Assembly: GCF_014647755.1 (NCBI RefSeq) | Contig: NZ_BMPU01000003.1 | Location: 62,001-126,000, forward strand | Direction: 5' to 3' | From: Porphyromonas pasteri | GTDB taxonomy: Bacteria; Bacteroidota; Bacteroidia; Bacteroidales; Porphyromonadaceae | Length of the DNA: 64,000 bases | Shown: piece by piece, positions 1 through 8,395 of the stretch | Layout: the number at the start of each line of letters is the position of its first letter | Position numbering within the stretch: position 1 is the first letter of the stretch | Position numbers and translations under genes: made by a program | The notes under the pieces: generated by a model | Database searches by the model: none | The model's input: the letters and a program-made list of their open reading frames with translations, nothing else | Told to the model about the DNA's origin: nothing

Positions 1-3000
1 AGAGCCTTCATCCATCTGCTTCATTTGAGACTGATACTGCTTAGCGGCCTCGGGAGAGAGCTGCTCGGAGATGAAGGCACGGAGCTTCTTATTATCCGCC
101 GACATACCACCACCCGAGGGGCCGTACTTAGCGACGAGCTCCGAATGGCGCTGGGCGAGCGTAGAGAGCTGCTCGGGTGAAGCCTTCCACATCCCCTTAC
201 GAGCCGTCTCGAGCATCACAGCGGTGATCTCCTCGAGAGCTGCGGGGCTCTTCCCTTCGAATGCCGAGGCAACACCGAGGTTATTGACGTCGCGGATATA
301 CATATCGTAGAGCTGATCCCAGAGCTCCTTGTCGATGACCTCGGGCTTCATCACATTCCACCCGTAAGTGTTGGTGACGACCTCTGTGATGTTAGCCACG
401 CTGTTCGCGCCACCGGCGAGGACTTCCTTCACGTACTCAGGGTTGAGGACGGTAGCACGGCTCTCGACGCCGATAGCCTCCTTGAGGTCCTGCATACGCA
501 TGTTGCTGTGGTTGCGGTAGTCAGCGAGATAGGTATCGGGATCCTTCCCCGTGACATTACGTACCGAGAGCGTGAGGCCACCCATGAACTCATAGACGTG
601 ATCGAGGCTCAGTGCACCCCAAGTATTATTCTGACGTGGCTGCACGACGACGTCGGTATTCTTGAGTGCAGCACGGAAGAGAGGCTTGACGAAGCGCCCC
701 CAGTCCTCCTGCTTACCGGTGTAGGCGGCACCCATGTTGTTCAGATAGACATCAGCGATCTCCTTCTCTTGCTCCCACTTGTCTCCAGAGGTGACCATCT
801 CCTGGATGCCGGTACCATACATACCATTGATACCACCGAAGATGCGGACATTCGCCAGCTCACGGGCTTCCTTAGGCGAAAGGCCCTGCTCGACGAGCTC
901 CTTCTCCGTGGCGACGGAGCCTGCAGCGACGTAGTTCTCCTGATCTTCCTTGCCGAGAGAAGCGACCAGCTCGACGGCCTTCGTGATCAGCGCCAGGCGC
1001 GAAGCTGCGAGGTCACGGAACTGTCCCGAGGTCTGGATGACCACGTCGATACGTGGGCGCCCCAGCTCGGAGGTGGGGATCAAGCGAACATCCTCGACCG
1101 AGCCAAACTGCGAGCGCACGGGCTCGACCCCGAGCATATACAGCACCTGGGCGATAGTCACCCCTTCGGTCTCGACAAACTCACTGCTCCAGAAGGTATA
1201 GCTGACCTTCGTGGGATACTTGCCGTGCTGCTCCTTGTAGGCCTTCAGTGTAGCCTGAGCGAGCTGTACGCCCTGACTCCACGCACGCTGCGAAGGTGTG
1301 CTCTCGGCACGGACCGAATAAAGGTTACGCCCCGTGGGTACAGCCTGAGGGTTGGCGACGGCATCACCACCCGACGAGGGTGCGGTGAAGCCCCCGTTAA
1401 GGGCATTGATCGTAGCATCAAGCTCGAGGCGAGGGCTATTCTGCAGGGCATCACGATAGGTGATGACGTTGAGGATAGCGCGCTCCAGCTCGGTGACCGC
1501 CTCCATCTCATCCCGCTCCTTCTTTGATGGCTCGGGCGTGTCGGCAGCGTGTCCCTGAGGCTTACCCCCTGGATGACCGCCAGGATGACCAGCGGGCTTA
1601 TCCTTGAGGCTACCGCCACGGATCTGATCGAGGCGGGTAGGCTTACCGCCCGACTTACTGCTATCGCCCTTGGCAGCTGCCATAGCCGCCTTCATACCCA
1701 TGGGCTTCTTAGGTGCAGCGAGTGCATGGATACGCTCCAGCTGCTCCTTCGTGATGCCCCCATAGGAGAGGACGGTAGCTTCGCTCACCGAGCCCGAGGC
1801 GAGGATGCCACGGACGAGCTGCTGAGCGGGCTGGAGGTACTCCTTATAGAAGCGGTGCTTATTGCTTGTATTATCGATGGGCTGAGCGGCACGCAGGCGA
1901 TCCAGTCGCGCCTTGGCGTAAGCGATGGGATCAGCCGTCATCGCTAGCACAGTCGAGGTCGTCTTCGCTGGGGTGTAGGGCACGCCCGTGACATAGAGTT
2001 GGCCATTGACCTTCTCTGAGGCGATCTCCTCGGCGAAGTTGTCGATGCGCTCAACATCCTTAGCCGTATAGGGCTTCGTGAGGATGGAGTCTAAGCGGAG
2101 CTCACGATGGATACCGAGGCCGACAGCGAGCTTCTTCACCGCCAGGCTCTGCGTGTCCTTCGCCGCAGGCTCCTTCAGCTCGTAGTACTTCTCGATGGCC
2201 TGCTGCAGGTCAGTGAAGATATGACGCGTCTTGCTCTCGTCGAAGGGAGGGGTGATATAAGAGATGAGGCTACCGTAAGAGCGGCGCTTAGCCATCATGC
2301 TCTCCCCGATATTCCCGATCGTATAATAGTAGAAGTGTGGGTAAGGTGCGATGAGTGCTTCGCCCCAGTCATTGGCGCTGAGTGCGACCTGCTTCTTCGG
2401 GGTGAACTCCAAGCTCCCATGCGTACCGAAGTGCATCAAGGCATCTGCCCCGAAGACGTGGCGAGCCCAGAGGTAGGCATTGACATAGGGATAGGGAGGA
2501 GGCGAAGCGGCACCGTGCACAATAGCGAAGTTGTCACTACCGATACCCGCTACAGGCTGAGGGAGCAGGACGACATTGCCGTACTGAATGCGTGTAGCTG
2601 CAAGCTGCGGTGTACCAGCCGAAGAGGTACGAGTCATGTAGCTCCCAGGTGTGGGGCCATAGATCTCCTCCAGCTCCTTGATCTGAAGGGGCGTCAGGTC
2701 TTCGGCGATCCACTTATCGAAGTCTGCCTTATCGACCCAAGCCGGATTACCCGTCTTGAGGTATTCCTCCATCTGCCCGCCAGCAATGGACTGGATGACG
2801 GGACCTTCGCGCATCAGCTGCGCCTCGAAGGCCTTCACATCCGTAGGGAGCCCCGTGAGGTTATAGCCCTCAGCCTTGAGACGGAGCAGGAGGTTGTAGA
2901 GCGAGGGCACGACTTCGATACCCTGTGCTGCGAGCGTCTCCTGCCCAGGGCCCTTGAAGTAGTAGATAGCGAGCTTCTTCTCGCTATTGGGCTTGGTCTG

Positions 3001-4095
3001 CAGAGTGAGGAAGCGCTGTACCAGCTCGGTGAGCTTCTTGAGGCGCTCGGGTACAGCCTTGAGGACGTAGAGTCCGTCGTCATTCTTCTCCTGCGTGGTG
3101 AGCACGTAGGGATAAATAGCTCCATCAAGCTCGGGCATACCAAGGGTCTGAGAGAGGAAGCCCCCCATCATACCCTGTGGATCAGCCTCCCATTCCTCAC
3201 GACTGGTCATGAGCGTCAGGGGTGCGATGACGGGGATATTACGCTCACGCAGGTATTCGACGACACGGTCACCACCCATCATCGAGATACGTCCGTGAGG
3301 GAAGTGGATGATGAGGTCAGGTGAGACCTCCTGGATGAAGCGGAGGCGGTCAGAGAAGGAAGAGACGGGATAGACATTGAGCCCCGCACGATCAAGGCTG
3401 GTGATGAGGCTATCGAGGTTTTGCTTATTGCCGCTGAAGGGATCGTTGAGCCCCCCGATGACGAGGACCTTCTTCGCCCCCTCATGATAGAAGCCCTGCT
3501 TCTTGATATAGGCCTCGTAGTCGGCGAGCTTATCGAAGGCGACATTCTCATCGAGATGGTAGTAGACGTCGGCCGAGCTGGGAGCTACCGAGTCGGGCTC
3601 GGGAGCGAACCACTTCTTCCCGTCGATGTAGCGACGGATATAGTGTGACAGAGAGCGGTAGTTCTTCTTATTCCCGTTGTCAAGGTACTCGCTGATGCGC
3701 TGATCCTTTGCAGTCTCGAGGCTGGAGATCTCATTCTCCTTCGTCGTAGCATAGACGACCTTGATAGGAAGACCCTTATCGCCCAGCTTCTTGATCTCGG
3801 CACGCTGCTCATCATTCCACTTGAGGCCCATACCGAAGGCCAGGACGCAATCGTAGCTGTCGAACTTATCGATATCCCCCTGCTCCAGCTCGTCATAGCG
3901 GACGTGCTTATTGTCGTTGGAGAGGATGATCCCCGAAGACTGATAGCCGGGGAAGTTCACCAGGGCGATGCGCGTCGTCGACCCATAGCGTCCCCAGACA
4001 AAGTAGGCGACGAGGGCGACAAGGGCGAGGGCAATCCCTCCGAAGAGGAAGCGACGCAGGCGCTTACTACGGGATGCCGATTTCATGTCACTCAT
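1..4095 (-). CDS. hmuS: CobN/magnesium-chelatase H-type protein, HmuS-like (C-terminus beyond window)
   Basis: The frame stays open from the ATG at 4095 to the window edge, giving 1365 visible residues with the C-terminus missing. It belongs to the large subunit family of cobalt and magnesium chelatases: the family's HFGTHGSLEF motif lies near residues 555-564. A single hydrophobic segment at about residues 14-32 should anchor it in the inner membrane, facing the periplasm. That anchor is typical of Bacteroidota HmuS, the CobN relative of the hmu haem-uptake operon, shown in gut Bacteroides to act on haem rather than to insert cobalt; soluble CobN lacks it. Residues about 835-852 form a Gly/Pro/His-rich insertion (GHPGGHPGGKPQGH). 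No hmuY or hmuR lies upstream, so the gene appears to start its own unit here, and partners may lie beyond the left edge. A true CobN role cannot be excluded. Confidence 0.75.
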   Translation of the reverse strand, partial: MSDMKSASRSKRLRRFLFGGIALALVALVAYFVWGRYGSTTRIALVNFPGYQSSGIILSNDNKHVRYDELEQGDIDKFDSYDCVLAFGMGLKWNDEQRAEIKKLGDKGLPIKVVYATTKENEISSLETAKDQRISEYLDNGNKKNYRSLSHYIRRYIDGKKWFAPEPDSVAPSSADVYYHLDENVAFDKLADYEAYIKKQGFYHEGAKKVLVIGGLNDPFSGNKQNLDSLITSLDRAGLNVYPVSSFSDRLRFIQEVSPDLIIHFPHGRISMMGGDRVVEYLRERNIPVIAPLTLMTSREEWEADPQGMMGGFLSQTLGMPELDGAIYPYVLTTQEKNDDGLYVLKAVPERLKKLTELVQRFLTLQTKPNSEKKLAIYYFKGPGQETLAAQGIEVVPSLYNLLLRLKAEGYNLTGLPTDVKAFEAQLMREGPVIQSIAGGQMEEYLKTGNPAWVDKADFDKWIAEDLTPLQIKELEEIYGPTPGSYMTRTSSAGTPQLAATRIQYGNVVLLPQPVAGIGSDNFAIVHGAASPPPYPYVNAYLWARHVFGADALMHFGTHGSLEFTPKKQVALSANDWGEALIAPYPHFYYYTIGNIGESMMAKRRSYGSLISYITPPFDESKTRHIFTDLQQAIEKYYELKEPAAKDTQSLAVKKLAVGLGIHRELRLDSILTKPYTAKDVERIDNFAEEIASEKVNGQLYVTGVPYTPAKTTSTVLAMTADPIAYAKARLDRLRAAQPIDNTSNKHRFYKEYLQPAQQLVRGILASGSVSEATVLSYGGITKEQLERIHALAAPKKPMGMKAAMAAAKGDSSKSGGKPTRLDQIRGGSLKDKPAGHPGGHPGGKPQGHAADTPEPSKKERDEMEAVTELERAILNVITYRDALQNSPRLELDATINALNGGFTAPSSGGDAVANPQAVPTGRNLYSVRAESTPSQRAWSQGVQLAQATLKAYKEQHGKYPTKVSYTFWSSEFVETEGVTIAQVLYMLGVEPVRSQFGSVEDVRLIPTSELGRPRIDVVIQTSGQFRDLAASRLALITKAVELVASLGKEDQENYVAAGSVATEKELVEQGLSPKEARELANVRIFGGINGMYGTGIQEMVTSGDKWEQEKEIADVYLNNMGAAYTGKQEDWGRFVKPLFRAALKNTDVVVQPRQNNTWGALSLDHVYEFMGGLTLSVRNVTGKDPDTYLADYRNHSNMRMQDLKEAIGVESRATVLNPEYVKEVLAGGANSVANITEVVTNTYGWNVMKPEVIDKELWDQLYDMYIRDVNNLGVASAFEGKSPAALEEITAVMLETARKGMWKASPEQLSTLAQRHSELVAKYGPSGGGMSADNKKLRAFISEQLSPEAAKQYQSQMKQMDEGS

Positions 4096-4173
4096 ATAGC
4101 TTATACCTTATATATTATCTCTGCTTCATGTTCCCCACAGACCCGCATAGACACAGGGGTGGAAATTAGCAGG

Positions 4174-4205
4174 CAAAGTTATAGGCTACAAGGAGGCGAG
4201 TAAAT
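4174..4205 (-). promoter_or_regulatory. Putative promoter of the HmuS-like gene
   Basis: On the minus strand TAACTTTG (4181 to 4174) matches the Bacteroidota -7 consensus TAnnTTTG. About 19 bp upstream lies a TTTA/ATTT stretch that partly matches the -33 TTTG. The predicted leader is about 70 nt. Confidence 0.45.
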
Positions 4206-4292
4206 ACCTATGAATAGGGATTTGCCCCCACATAGACAACCTATATATAGGTATAGACACAGCTTATCAGCGTTAACTCTCCCCACATCTAA

Positions 4293-4616
4293 TGAGACTG
4301 CTTCCGAGAGTCCTGACCTCTATTTAGAGTGCTAAGGCATCGCACGCCCAGCTCCCCGATATACCCCTTCCGAAGTGATACGTAAGCCCTGCGCCTTATC
4401 ACAAATATTCCTCTTATCCAGCGGAGGAAAAAGCATCGTTCTTGTGAAGGAAAAAGCGCCTTCACGTAGTGGTATTCTCCTATCTACGTACGTAGTCTTA
4501 AAGACCAGGCACGCAAATCCAAATATCCACGCACGGAGATATTAGAGCCACGTACGTAGCTCAAACTTATCTGCCACTCGTCCACAACTTTTATCCCTAC
4601 GCGGAGCAACAACCCA
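4293..4616 (+). repeat. Dispersed 324-bp TIR element, copy A
   Basis: First of six copies of the same 322-325 bp intergenic element. Its left end reads TGAGACTGCTTCC, with one change in the terminal repeat, and its right end GCAACAACCCA. It carries the family landmarks: the CTCTATTTAGAG box, an AT-rich hairpin with GTGAAGG/CCTTCAC arms, CTACGTACGTAG palindromes and a GTCTTAAAGAC palindrome. The right flank begins ATAT and runs straight into a 22-bp-period array, but the left flank does not match, so no duplication is visible for this copy. Confidence 0.85.
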
Positions 4617-4732
4617 ATATGGGTCACTTCACAAAGCTATATAGGAATCCAAGCAAAGCTATATAGGAATCAGGCCAAAGCTATATAGCTTTCTTCGCCA
4701 TCCTATATAGCTCTACCGACGCACCTATACAC
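4615..4732. repeat. Array of 22-bp-spaced palindromic units (ctatatag class)
   Basis: Cores of the form cnatatgg/gctatatag/cctatatag begin at 4615, 4637, 4659, 4681, 4703 and 4725, exactly 22 bp apart. The 8-nt cores are conserved and the 12-14 nt between them vary. Degenerate related sequence (CCTATATATAGGTATAG) also lies at 4242-4258, on the far side of element copy A. The array lies between the HmuS-like gene and the rex unit and encodes no recognisable product. Confidence 0.8.
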
Positions 4733-4761
4733 CTACTATATGAGACCATTACGCAAGACAC

Positions 4762-4798
4762 AAAAAAGCCCCACCGATCGCGATAGGATCGGTGGGGC
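4762..4798 (-). terminator. Intrinsic terminator of the rex operon
   Basis: On the minus strand, a perfect 12-bp stem (4768-4779 with 4787-4798, arms GCCCCACCGATC) with a 7-nt loop is followed by six Ts. It lies 34 nt past the stop of the FAH-family gene. Confidence 0.9.
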
Positions 4799-4831
4799 GA
4801 TGGGGTGTGGCCTACACGAAAGGGTAGCCAG

Positions 4832-5461
4832 CTACTTGATGGGGACGTGGAGCACCTTGCGCTCTCCGATGAAGCCCTCGAGGGTCTGCCCGATAGCTAT
4901 AGGCCCGACACCTGCAGGGGTGCCCGTGAAGATGAGGTCACCCATACGTAGCGTCTGGGAGCGGCTCACATAGGCAATCAGCGCATCGAAGCTATGGATC
5001 ATCTCCGAGCTATCAGCCTCTTGCACTACCTCTCCATCCCGCCGTAGTGAGAAGGAGATGGGGCGCTCGGGATAGCCCAGCGCCGTCTTGTCCAGCCACT
5101 CGCCTACGACAGCCGAGCCGTCGAAGACCTTAGCCTCCAGCCACGGACGGCCCTCAGCCATAGCACGCCGCTGGATGTCGCGTGCCGTGAAGTCAATACC
5201 CACCGTCACTCGCTCATAGTAGCGATGGGCGAAGCGCTCGGCGATGCACTTCCCTACCCGACTGATCTGGATGACCAGCTCCGCCTCGTATTCGATGGAC
5301 GAACCCATATCGGGGAGGAAGAAGGGCGTGCGGGGCTTGAGTAGCGCATCACCCTTGTGGAAGAAGAGTGGAGGGCTATCTACCGCCTGCTCAGGAAGGC
5401 CGAGCTGAGATGCTTCGGCTACGTGCGGGCGGTAATTGAAGCCTACGCCTAAGATCTTCAT
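4832..5461 (-). CDS. Fumarylacetoacetate hydrolase (FAH) family protein
   Basis: A 209-residue single-domain member of the FAH superfamily, which cleaves or hydrates beta-dicarbonyl and 2-keto acids using a divalent metal. The likely metal ligands are visible: E59 and E61 in SIEYEAELV and D90 in GIDFTARDIQ. The C-terminal GDLIFTGTPAGVG loop is also characteristic. The length matches the small YcgM/acylpyruvase-like members rather than the two-domain fumarylacetoacetases. Its start overlaps the end of rex by 4 bp, so the two should be translated together. The substrate cannot be read from the sequence; removal of spontaneously decarboxylating or toxic keto-acid metabolites is a family-level possibility. 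It is followed by a strong terminator. Confidence 0.85.
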   Translation of the reverse strand: MKILGVGFNYRPHVAEASQLGLPEQAVDSPPLFFHKGDALLKPRTPFFLPDMGSSIEYEAELVIQISRVGKCIAERFAHRYYERVTVGIDFTARDIQRRAMAEGRPWLEAKVFDGSAVVGEWLDKTALGYPERPISFSLRRDGEVVQEADSSEMIHSFDALIAYVSRSQTLRMGDLIFTGTPAGVGPIAIGQTLEGFIGERKVLHVPIK

Positions 5462-6156
5462 CGGCTGGAGCGAGGCTTACTGGTGGGGGTAGTAGGTTGA
5501 CTTTCCTGGAGCGCCTTCATGCGGGTGAACATCAGTGCCAGGTGCGCATACATCGAGGTATTCTGCACGACGACGTGGTCGGGCGTCTGGATACGAACGG
5601 GCGTAAAGTTCCACAGCGCACGGATACCGGCACGCACCAAGCGGTCGGTCATCAGCTGAGCTTGTAGGATAGGTACGGTGAGGATGGCGATCTTGATGCC
5701 TTCGCTCTCGATACGTGTCGCCAGCTCATCGATATGATAGACGGGGATCCCCGATACTTCCGTACCGATGATATCCTCAGCGACGTCGAAGCCAGCAGTC
5801 ACCTCAAGACCGAACTGTCGTAGCCCCTTGTCCGAGAGGAGTCCAGAGCCCAAGCTCCCGACACCGATGAGGAAGGCCTGATGACGCTTCGTGAAGCCGA
5901 GGAATTCCTCGAGGTAATTGATGAGAGCCTCCGTCTCATAGCCGACGCGTGTACGCCCCTGGAGCTCTACATACGAGAGGTCCTTTGCCACGAGCGCAGC
6001 ATCGACCCCGACTCCCGAAGCGATACGGGGCGAGGAGACGTACTTATGTCCTTCTGTTTGGAGAAGCTTTACAAAGGAGAGATACCAAGGGAGTCGGCGC
6101 AGCGTCGGCTCGGGGATAATTCCATTGCGCTTCTTCTCGTCCTTAGATTTAGCCAT
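5458..6156 (-). CDS. rex: Redox-sensing transcriptional repressor Rex
   Basis: A 232-residue protein matching Rex, the NADH/NAD+-sensing repressor of fermentation and anaerobic metabolism genes. The N-terminal winged helix is at about residues 13-85 (IPEPTLRRLPWYLSF, then the recognition region SSPRIASGVGVDAALVAKDL). The Rossmann dinucleotide-binding core begins with the GVGSLG glycine motif at residues 98-103. A polar C-terminal tail rich in Pro, Ser and Thr is not part of the family core. It heads a two-gene unit with the FAH-family gene. Many Rex proteins control their own gene, but I do not see a convincing palindromic Rex operator just upstream. Confidence 0.93.
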   Translation of the reverse strand: MAKSKDEKKRNGIIPEPTLRRLPWYLSFVKLLQTEGHKYVSSPRIASGVGVDAALVAKDLSYVELQGRTRVGYETEALINYLEEFLGFTKRHQAFLIGVGSLGSGLLSDKGLRQFGLEVTAGFDVAEDIIGTEVSGIPVYHIDELATRIESEGIKIAILTVPILQAQLMTDRLVRAGIRALWNFTPVRIQTPDHVVVQNTSMYAHLALMFTRMKALQESQPTTPTSKPRSSR

Positions 6157-6196
6157 TTATAATCGTTTAAGTAAGTGATCTTATTCCTGGTGAGTA

Positions 6197-6204
6197 CAAA
6201 TTTA
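6197..6204 (-). promoter_or_regulatory. Putative -7 element for rex
   Basis: The minus strand reads TAAATTTG (6204 to 6197), a match to TAnnTTTG, about 40 bp upstream of the rex start. No clear -33 TTTG was found at the expected distance. Confidence 0.35.
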
Positions 6205-6248
6205 CGAATTCAATACGAAGCCCCGTAGTATATCCCTCCCCGACAAGA

Positions 6249-6293
6249 GCGCGACAGCCAGCTATCCCGTAAGAGGATAGCTGGCTGTCGCGC
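6249..6293 (-). terminator. Hairpin terminator after rmuC
   Basis: A perfect 19-bp inverted repeat (6249-6267 with 6275-6293) with a 7-nt loop lies 38 nt beyond the rmuC stop. There is no long T run, so it may act as a stable 3' hairpin. Confidence 0.7.
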
Positions 6294-6330
6294 TTAGTTA
6301 GGTCTATCGATCTCCGCAGAGAAGTGAAGG

Positions 6331-7680
6331 CTATTCATCTTCGGAGGAGGCTGCAGGGGGCTGGATACCGCCTGGCAGTGCCTTCTTCGTTTTCGCTCCC
6401 AGCGCCTTCAGCTTATCGAAGCGGCCGAGGATATCGCCACGACCATCACGGAGCTGGCCCTTAGCTTCGCCAAACGCCTTCTGCGCATCCTCGAGCTTGC
6501 TCTCGATCTTCAGGAAGGTCTCGGAGAAGGTAGCGAACTTATCATACAGCTTACCCGCCTCATCGACGATCTGCAAGACATTGCGCTGCTGGCTATCACG
6601 CTGCCACATATCCTGCGCCATACGCAGGGCAGCGATGAGGTTCGTGCCGTTGATGAGGACGACATTCTTCCGATAGGCTTCCTCCCAGAGCGTGGGGTCG
6701 TGAGCGAGCGCTATGGTGTAGGCGGGCTCGTTGGGGATAAAGAGCATGACGAAGTTCGGCGAGCCCTCGGTGTACTCTTCGTAGCGCTTACCCGAGAGCT
6801 CATTGATATGCTTGCGTAGGCTGAGGAGGTGCTCCTTGAGTGCTTGGTCACGCTCTGCGTCTGTCTCAGCGGCGACATAGCGTGCATAGGCGGTGAGGCT
6901 GACCTTACTGTCGATGACGATGGCACCCCGATTGGGGTAGCGCACGATGACGTCGGGGCGAAGGCCGCCACGGCTATCTCCCGTCGTGATGACCGCTCCC
7001 GACTCATCACGCAGCGTCTCCTGCACGAAGTAATGCTCGCCACGAATGAGCCCGCTCTGATCGAGGATGCGCTCGAGGACCAGCTCACCCCAGTCGCCCT
7101 GCACCTTGCTATCGCCACGCAGGGCACGCGTGAGGCTGGTGGTCTCCTGACTGATCTCCTGACTGCGGAGGATGAGCTTCTCGATGGAGTCCTTGAGGTT
7201 GAAGCGTTCGCGCGCCTCTTCTTGGTAGGTCTTATCGACCTGCTCACCGAAGCGCTTGAGATCCTCACGCAGCGGGGAGAGAGTCTCCTTCGTGCGCTTG
7301 TCGAGGTCTTCGGTACGCTCGCGCATGATGTCATTCGCGACAGCACGGAAGCTATCGCGCAGCTCTTCGGCGAGCTTGCCCTTCTCTGCCTGGAGCTTCT
7401 CCAGCTCGGCAGCGAGACTTGCACGCTCGGTCCCGACGGCAGCCAGACTCACGGCGGCCTCATCAGCCTTCTGCTGGAGGGCGTCGTAGCGCTGGCGAAG
7501 CTCTTGATGTGCCTCTGCAGTCGTCTGGAGCTTCGTCTCAAGGGCCTTGAGCTCGAGCGCCTTCTCATGCTCGGCACGCTCAGCGGCTGCGACTACATCA
7601 GTAAGTTCTTTGATGCGCTTCCCTGCGTAGAGGAAGAGCACGAGGAAGACGAGGCAGAGTGCCCCAAGGAAGTAGATCAT
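6331..7680 (-). CDS. rmuC: DNA recombination protein RmuC
   Basis: A 449-residue RmuC-family protein. Residues 1-20 form a membrane-anchor segment. A long charged coiled coil follows (about 25-190). The conserved nuclease-like core, of the restriction-endonuclease fold, includes the segment RPDVIVRYPNRGAIVIDSKV near residues 235-260. The C-terminal tail (KKALPGGIQPPAASSEDE) is low-complexity. RmuC limits inversions at short inverted repeats in E. coli; the biochemical activity is poorly defined. It lies 92 bp downstream of nrdG on the same strand and ends at a strong hairpin, so it may be the last gene of an nrd-containing unit. Confidence 0.9.
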   Translation of the reverse strand: MIYFLGALCLVFLVLFLYAGKRIKELTDVVAAAERAEHEKALELKALETKLQTTAEAHQELRQRYDALQQKADEAAVSLAAVGTERASLAAELEKLQAEKGKLAEELRDSFRAVANDIMRERTEDLDKRTKETLSPLREDLKRFGEQVDKTYQEEARERFNLKDSIEKLILRSQEISQETTSLTRALRGDSKVQGDWGELVLERILDQSGLIRGEHYFVQETLRDESGAVITTGDSRGGLRPDVIVRYPNRGAIVIDSKVSLTAYARYVAAETDAERDQALKEHLLSLRKHINELSGKRYEEYTEGSPNFVMLFIPNEPAYTIALAHDPTLWEEAYRKNVVLINGTNLIAALRMAQDMWQRDSQQRNVLQIVDEAGKLYDKFATFSETFLKIESKLEDAQKAFGEAKGQLRDGRGDILGRFDKLKALGAKTKKALPGGIQPPAASSEDE

Positions 7681-7772
7681 CGTCTAATAGGAAGGTAAGT
7701 GGATGTGTCAGCAGGGGAAGCCCCCGTGAGATATAAAGATAAGGAGAAGGCTCGAGACAGCAAGAGTGCGCC

Positions 7773-8282
7773 TCAGAAGGCATCATCGAGGAACGAGAGT
7801 GCCGCCTCAGAGAGTGGTACGCCGTGATCGATATGTACAAGGCGCTGATTACGACTACCGCGGAAGTAGAGGCGCGGGTCAAGAAGGCTCTGGACGAAGG
7901 GGCCATCGACGAGCACATCGATGAACTCGAGCGCGGGGCGATGCGCCTCTGACTGCAGGAGGTACTCCACCGTGAAGCCTGTGTAGCACCAGATCGACAG
8001 CCCCGTCTCACGTCGTAGGCGTGCTAAGAGCGTAGTAAGAGCCGTGGGATCATAGAAGGGATCTCCCCCAGAGACGGTGATGCCGTCCAGGAGAGAATTG
8101 CCCCGTATCTCCTCGATCATATCACTGAGGACCTCCTCGGTGAGAGGAATACCCGCCTCGGCCGACCAGCTCTCGGGATTGTGACATCCTGGGCAAGCAT
8201 GGCGGCAACCAGCCAGATAGATCGAGTAGCGAAGGCCAGGGCCATCGCTGATGCTCTCACGATAGACGTTGAGAAGGCGCAC
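7773..8282 (-). CDS. nrdG: Anaerobic ribonucleotide reductase activating protein NrdG
   Basis: A 169-residue radical SAM activase that installs the glycyl radical on NrdD. The cluster-binding cysteines are C26, C30 and C33 in CRHACPGC, following the typical SISDGPGLRYSIYLAGC opening; GGDPFY is the SAM-binding glycine motif. Translation begins at a GTG (8282); no in-frame ATG precedes the conserved N-terminus. It lies 113 bp downstream of nrdD, as expected for its partner, although a hairpin separates them. The length is usual for NrdG. Confidence 0.95.
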   Translation of the reverse strand: MRLLNVYRESISDGPGLRYSIYLAGCRHACPGCHNPESWSAEAGIPLTEEVLSDMIEEIRGNSLLDGITVSGGDPFYDPTALTTLLARLRRETGLSIWCYTGFTVEYLLQSEAHRPALEFIDVLVDGPFVQSLLDPRLYFRGSRNQRLVHIDHGVPLSEAALSFLDDAF

Positions 8283-8312
8283 GGAGACGGGGGTGAGGAG
8301 GGGGATGGATAA

Positions 8313-8367
8313 GACGAAGCCTGGAGCCCGTCGGCGGGGAGCCGCCTCGGGACCCAGGCTCTTCGTC
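8313..8367 (-). terminator. Hairpin between nrdD and nrdG
   Basis: Arms AGACGAAGCCTGG and CCAGGCTCTTCGTC pair imperfectly around a GC-rich centre, just past the nrdD stop. There is no T tract. It may terminate part of the nrdD transcripts or stabilise their 3' end. Confidence 0.5.
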
Positions 8368-8395
8368 AGCTGCTTAATAGTATGAGTTGGGAGGA

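Noticed and set aside
508-3324. Plus-strand open frames opposite the HmuS-like gene
   Set aside because: Antisense shadows of a confidently assigned chelatase-family gene; low-complexity products.
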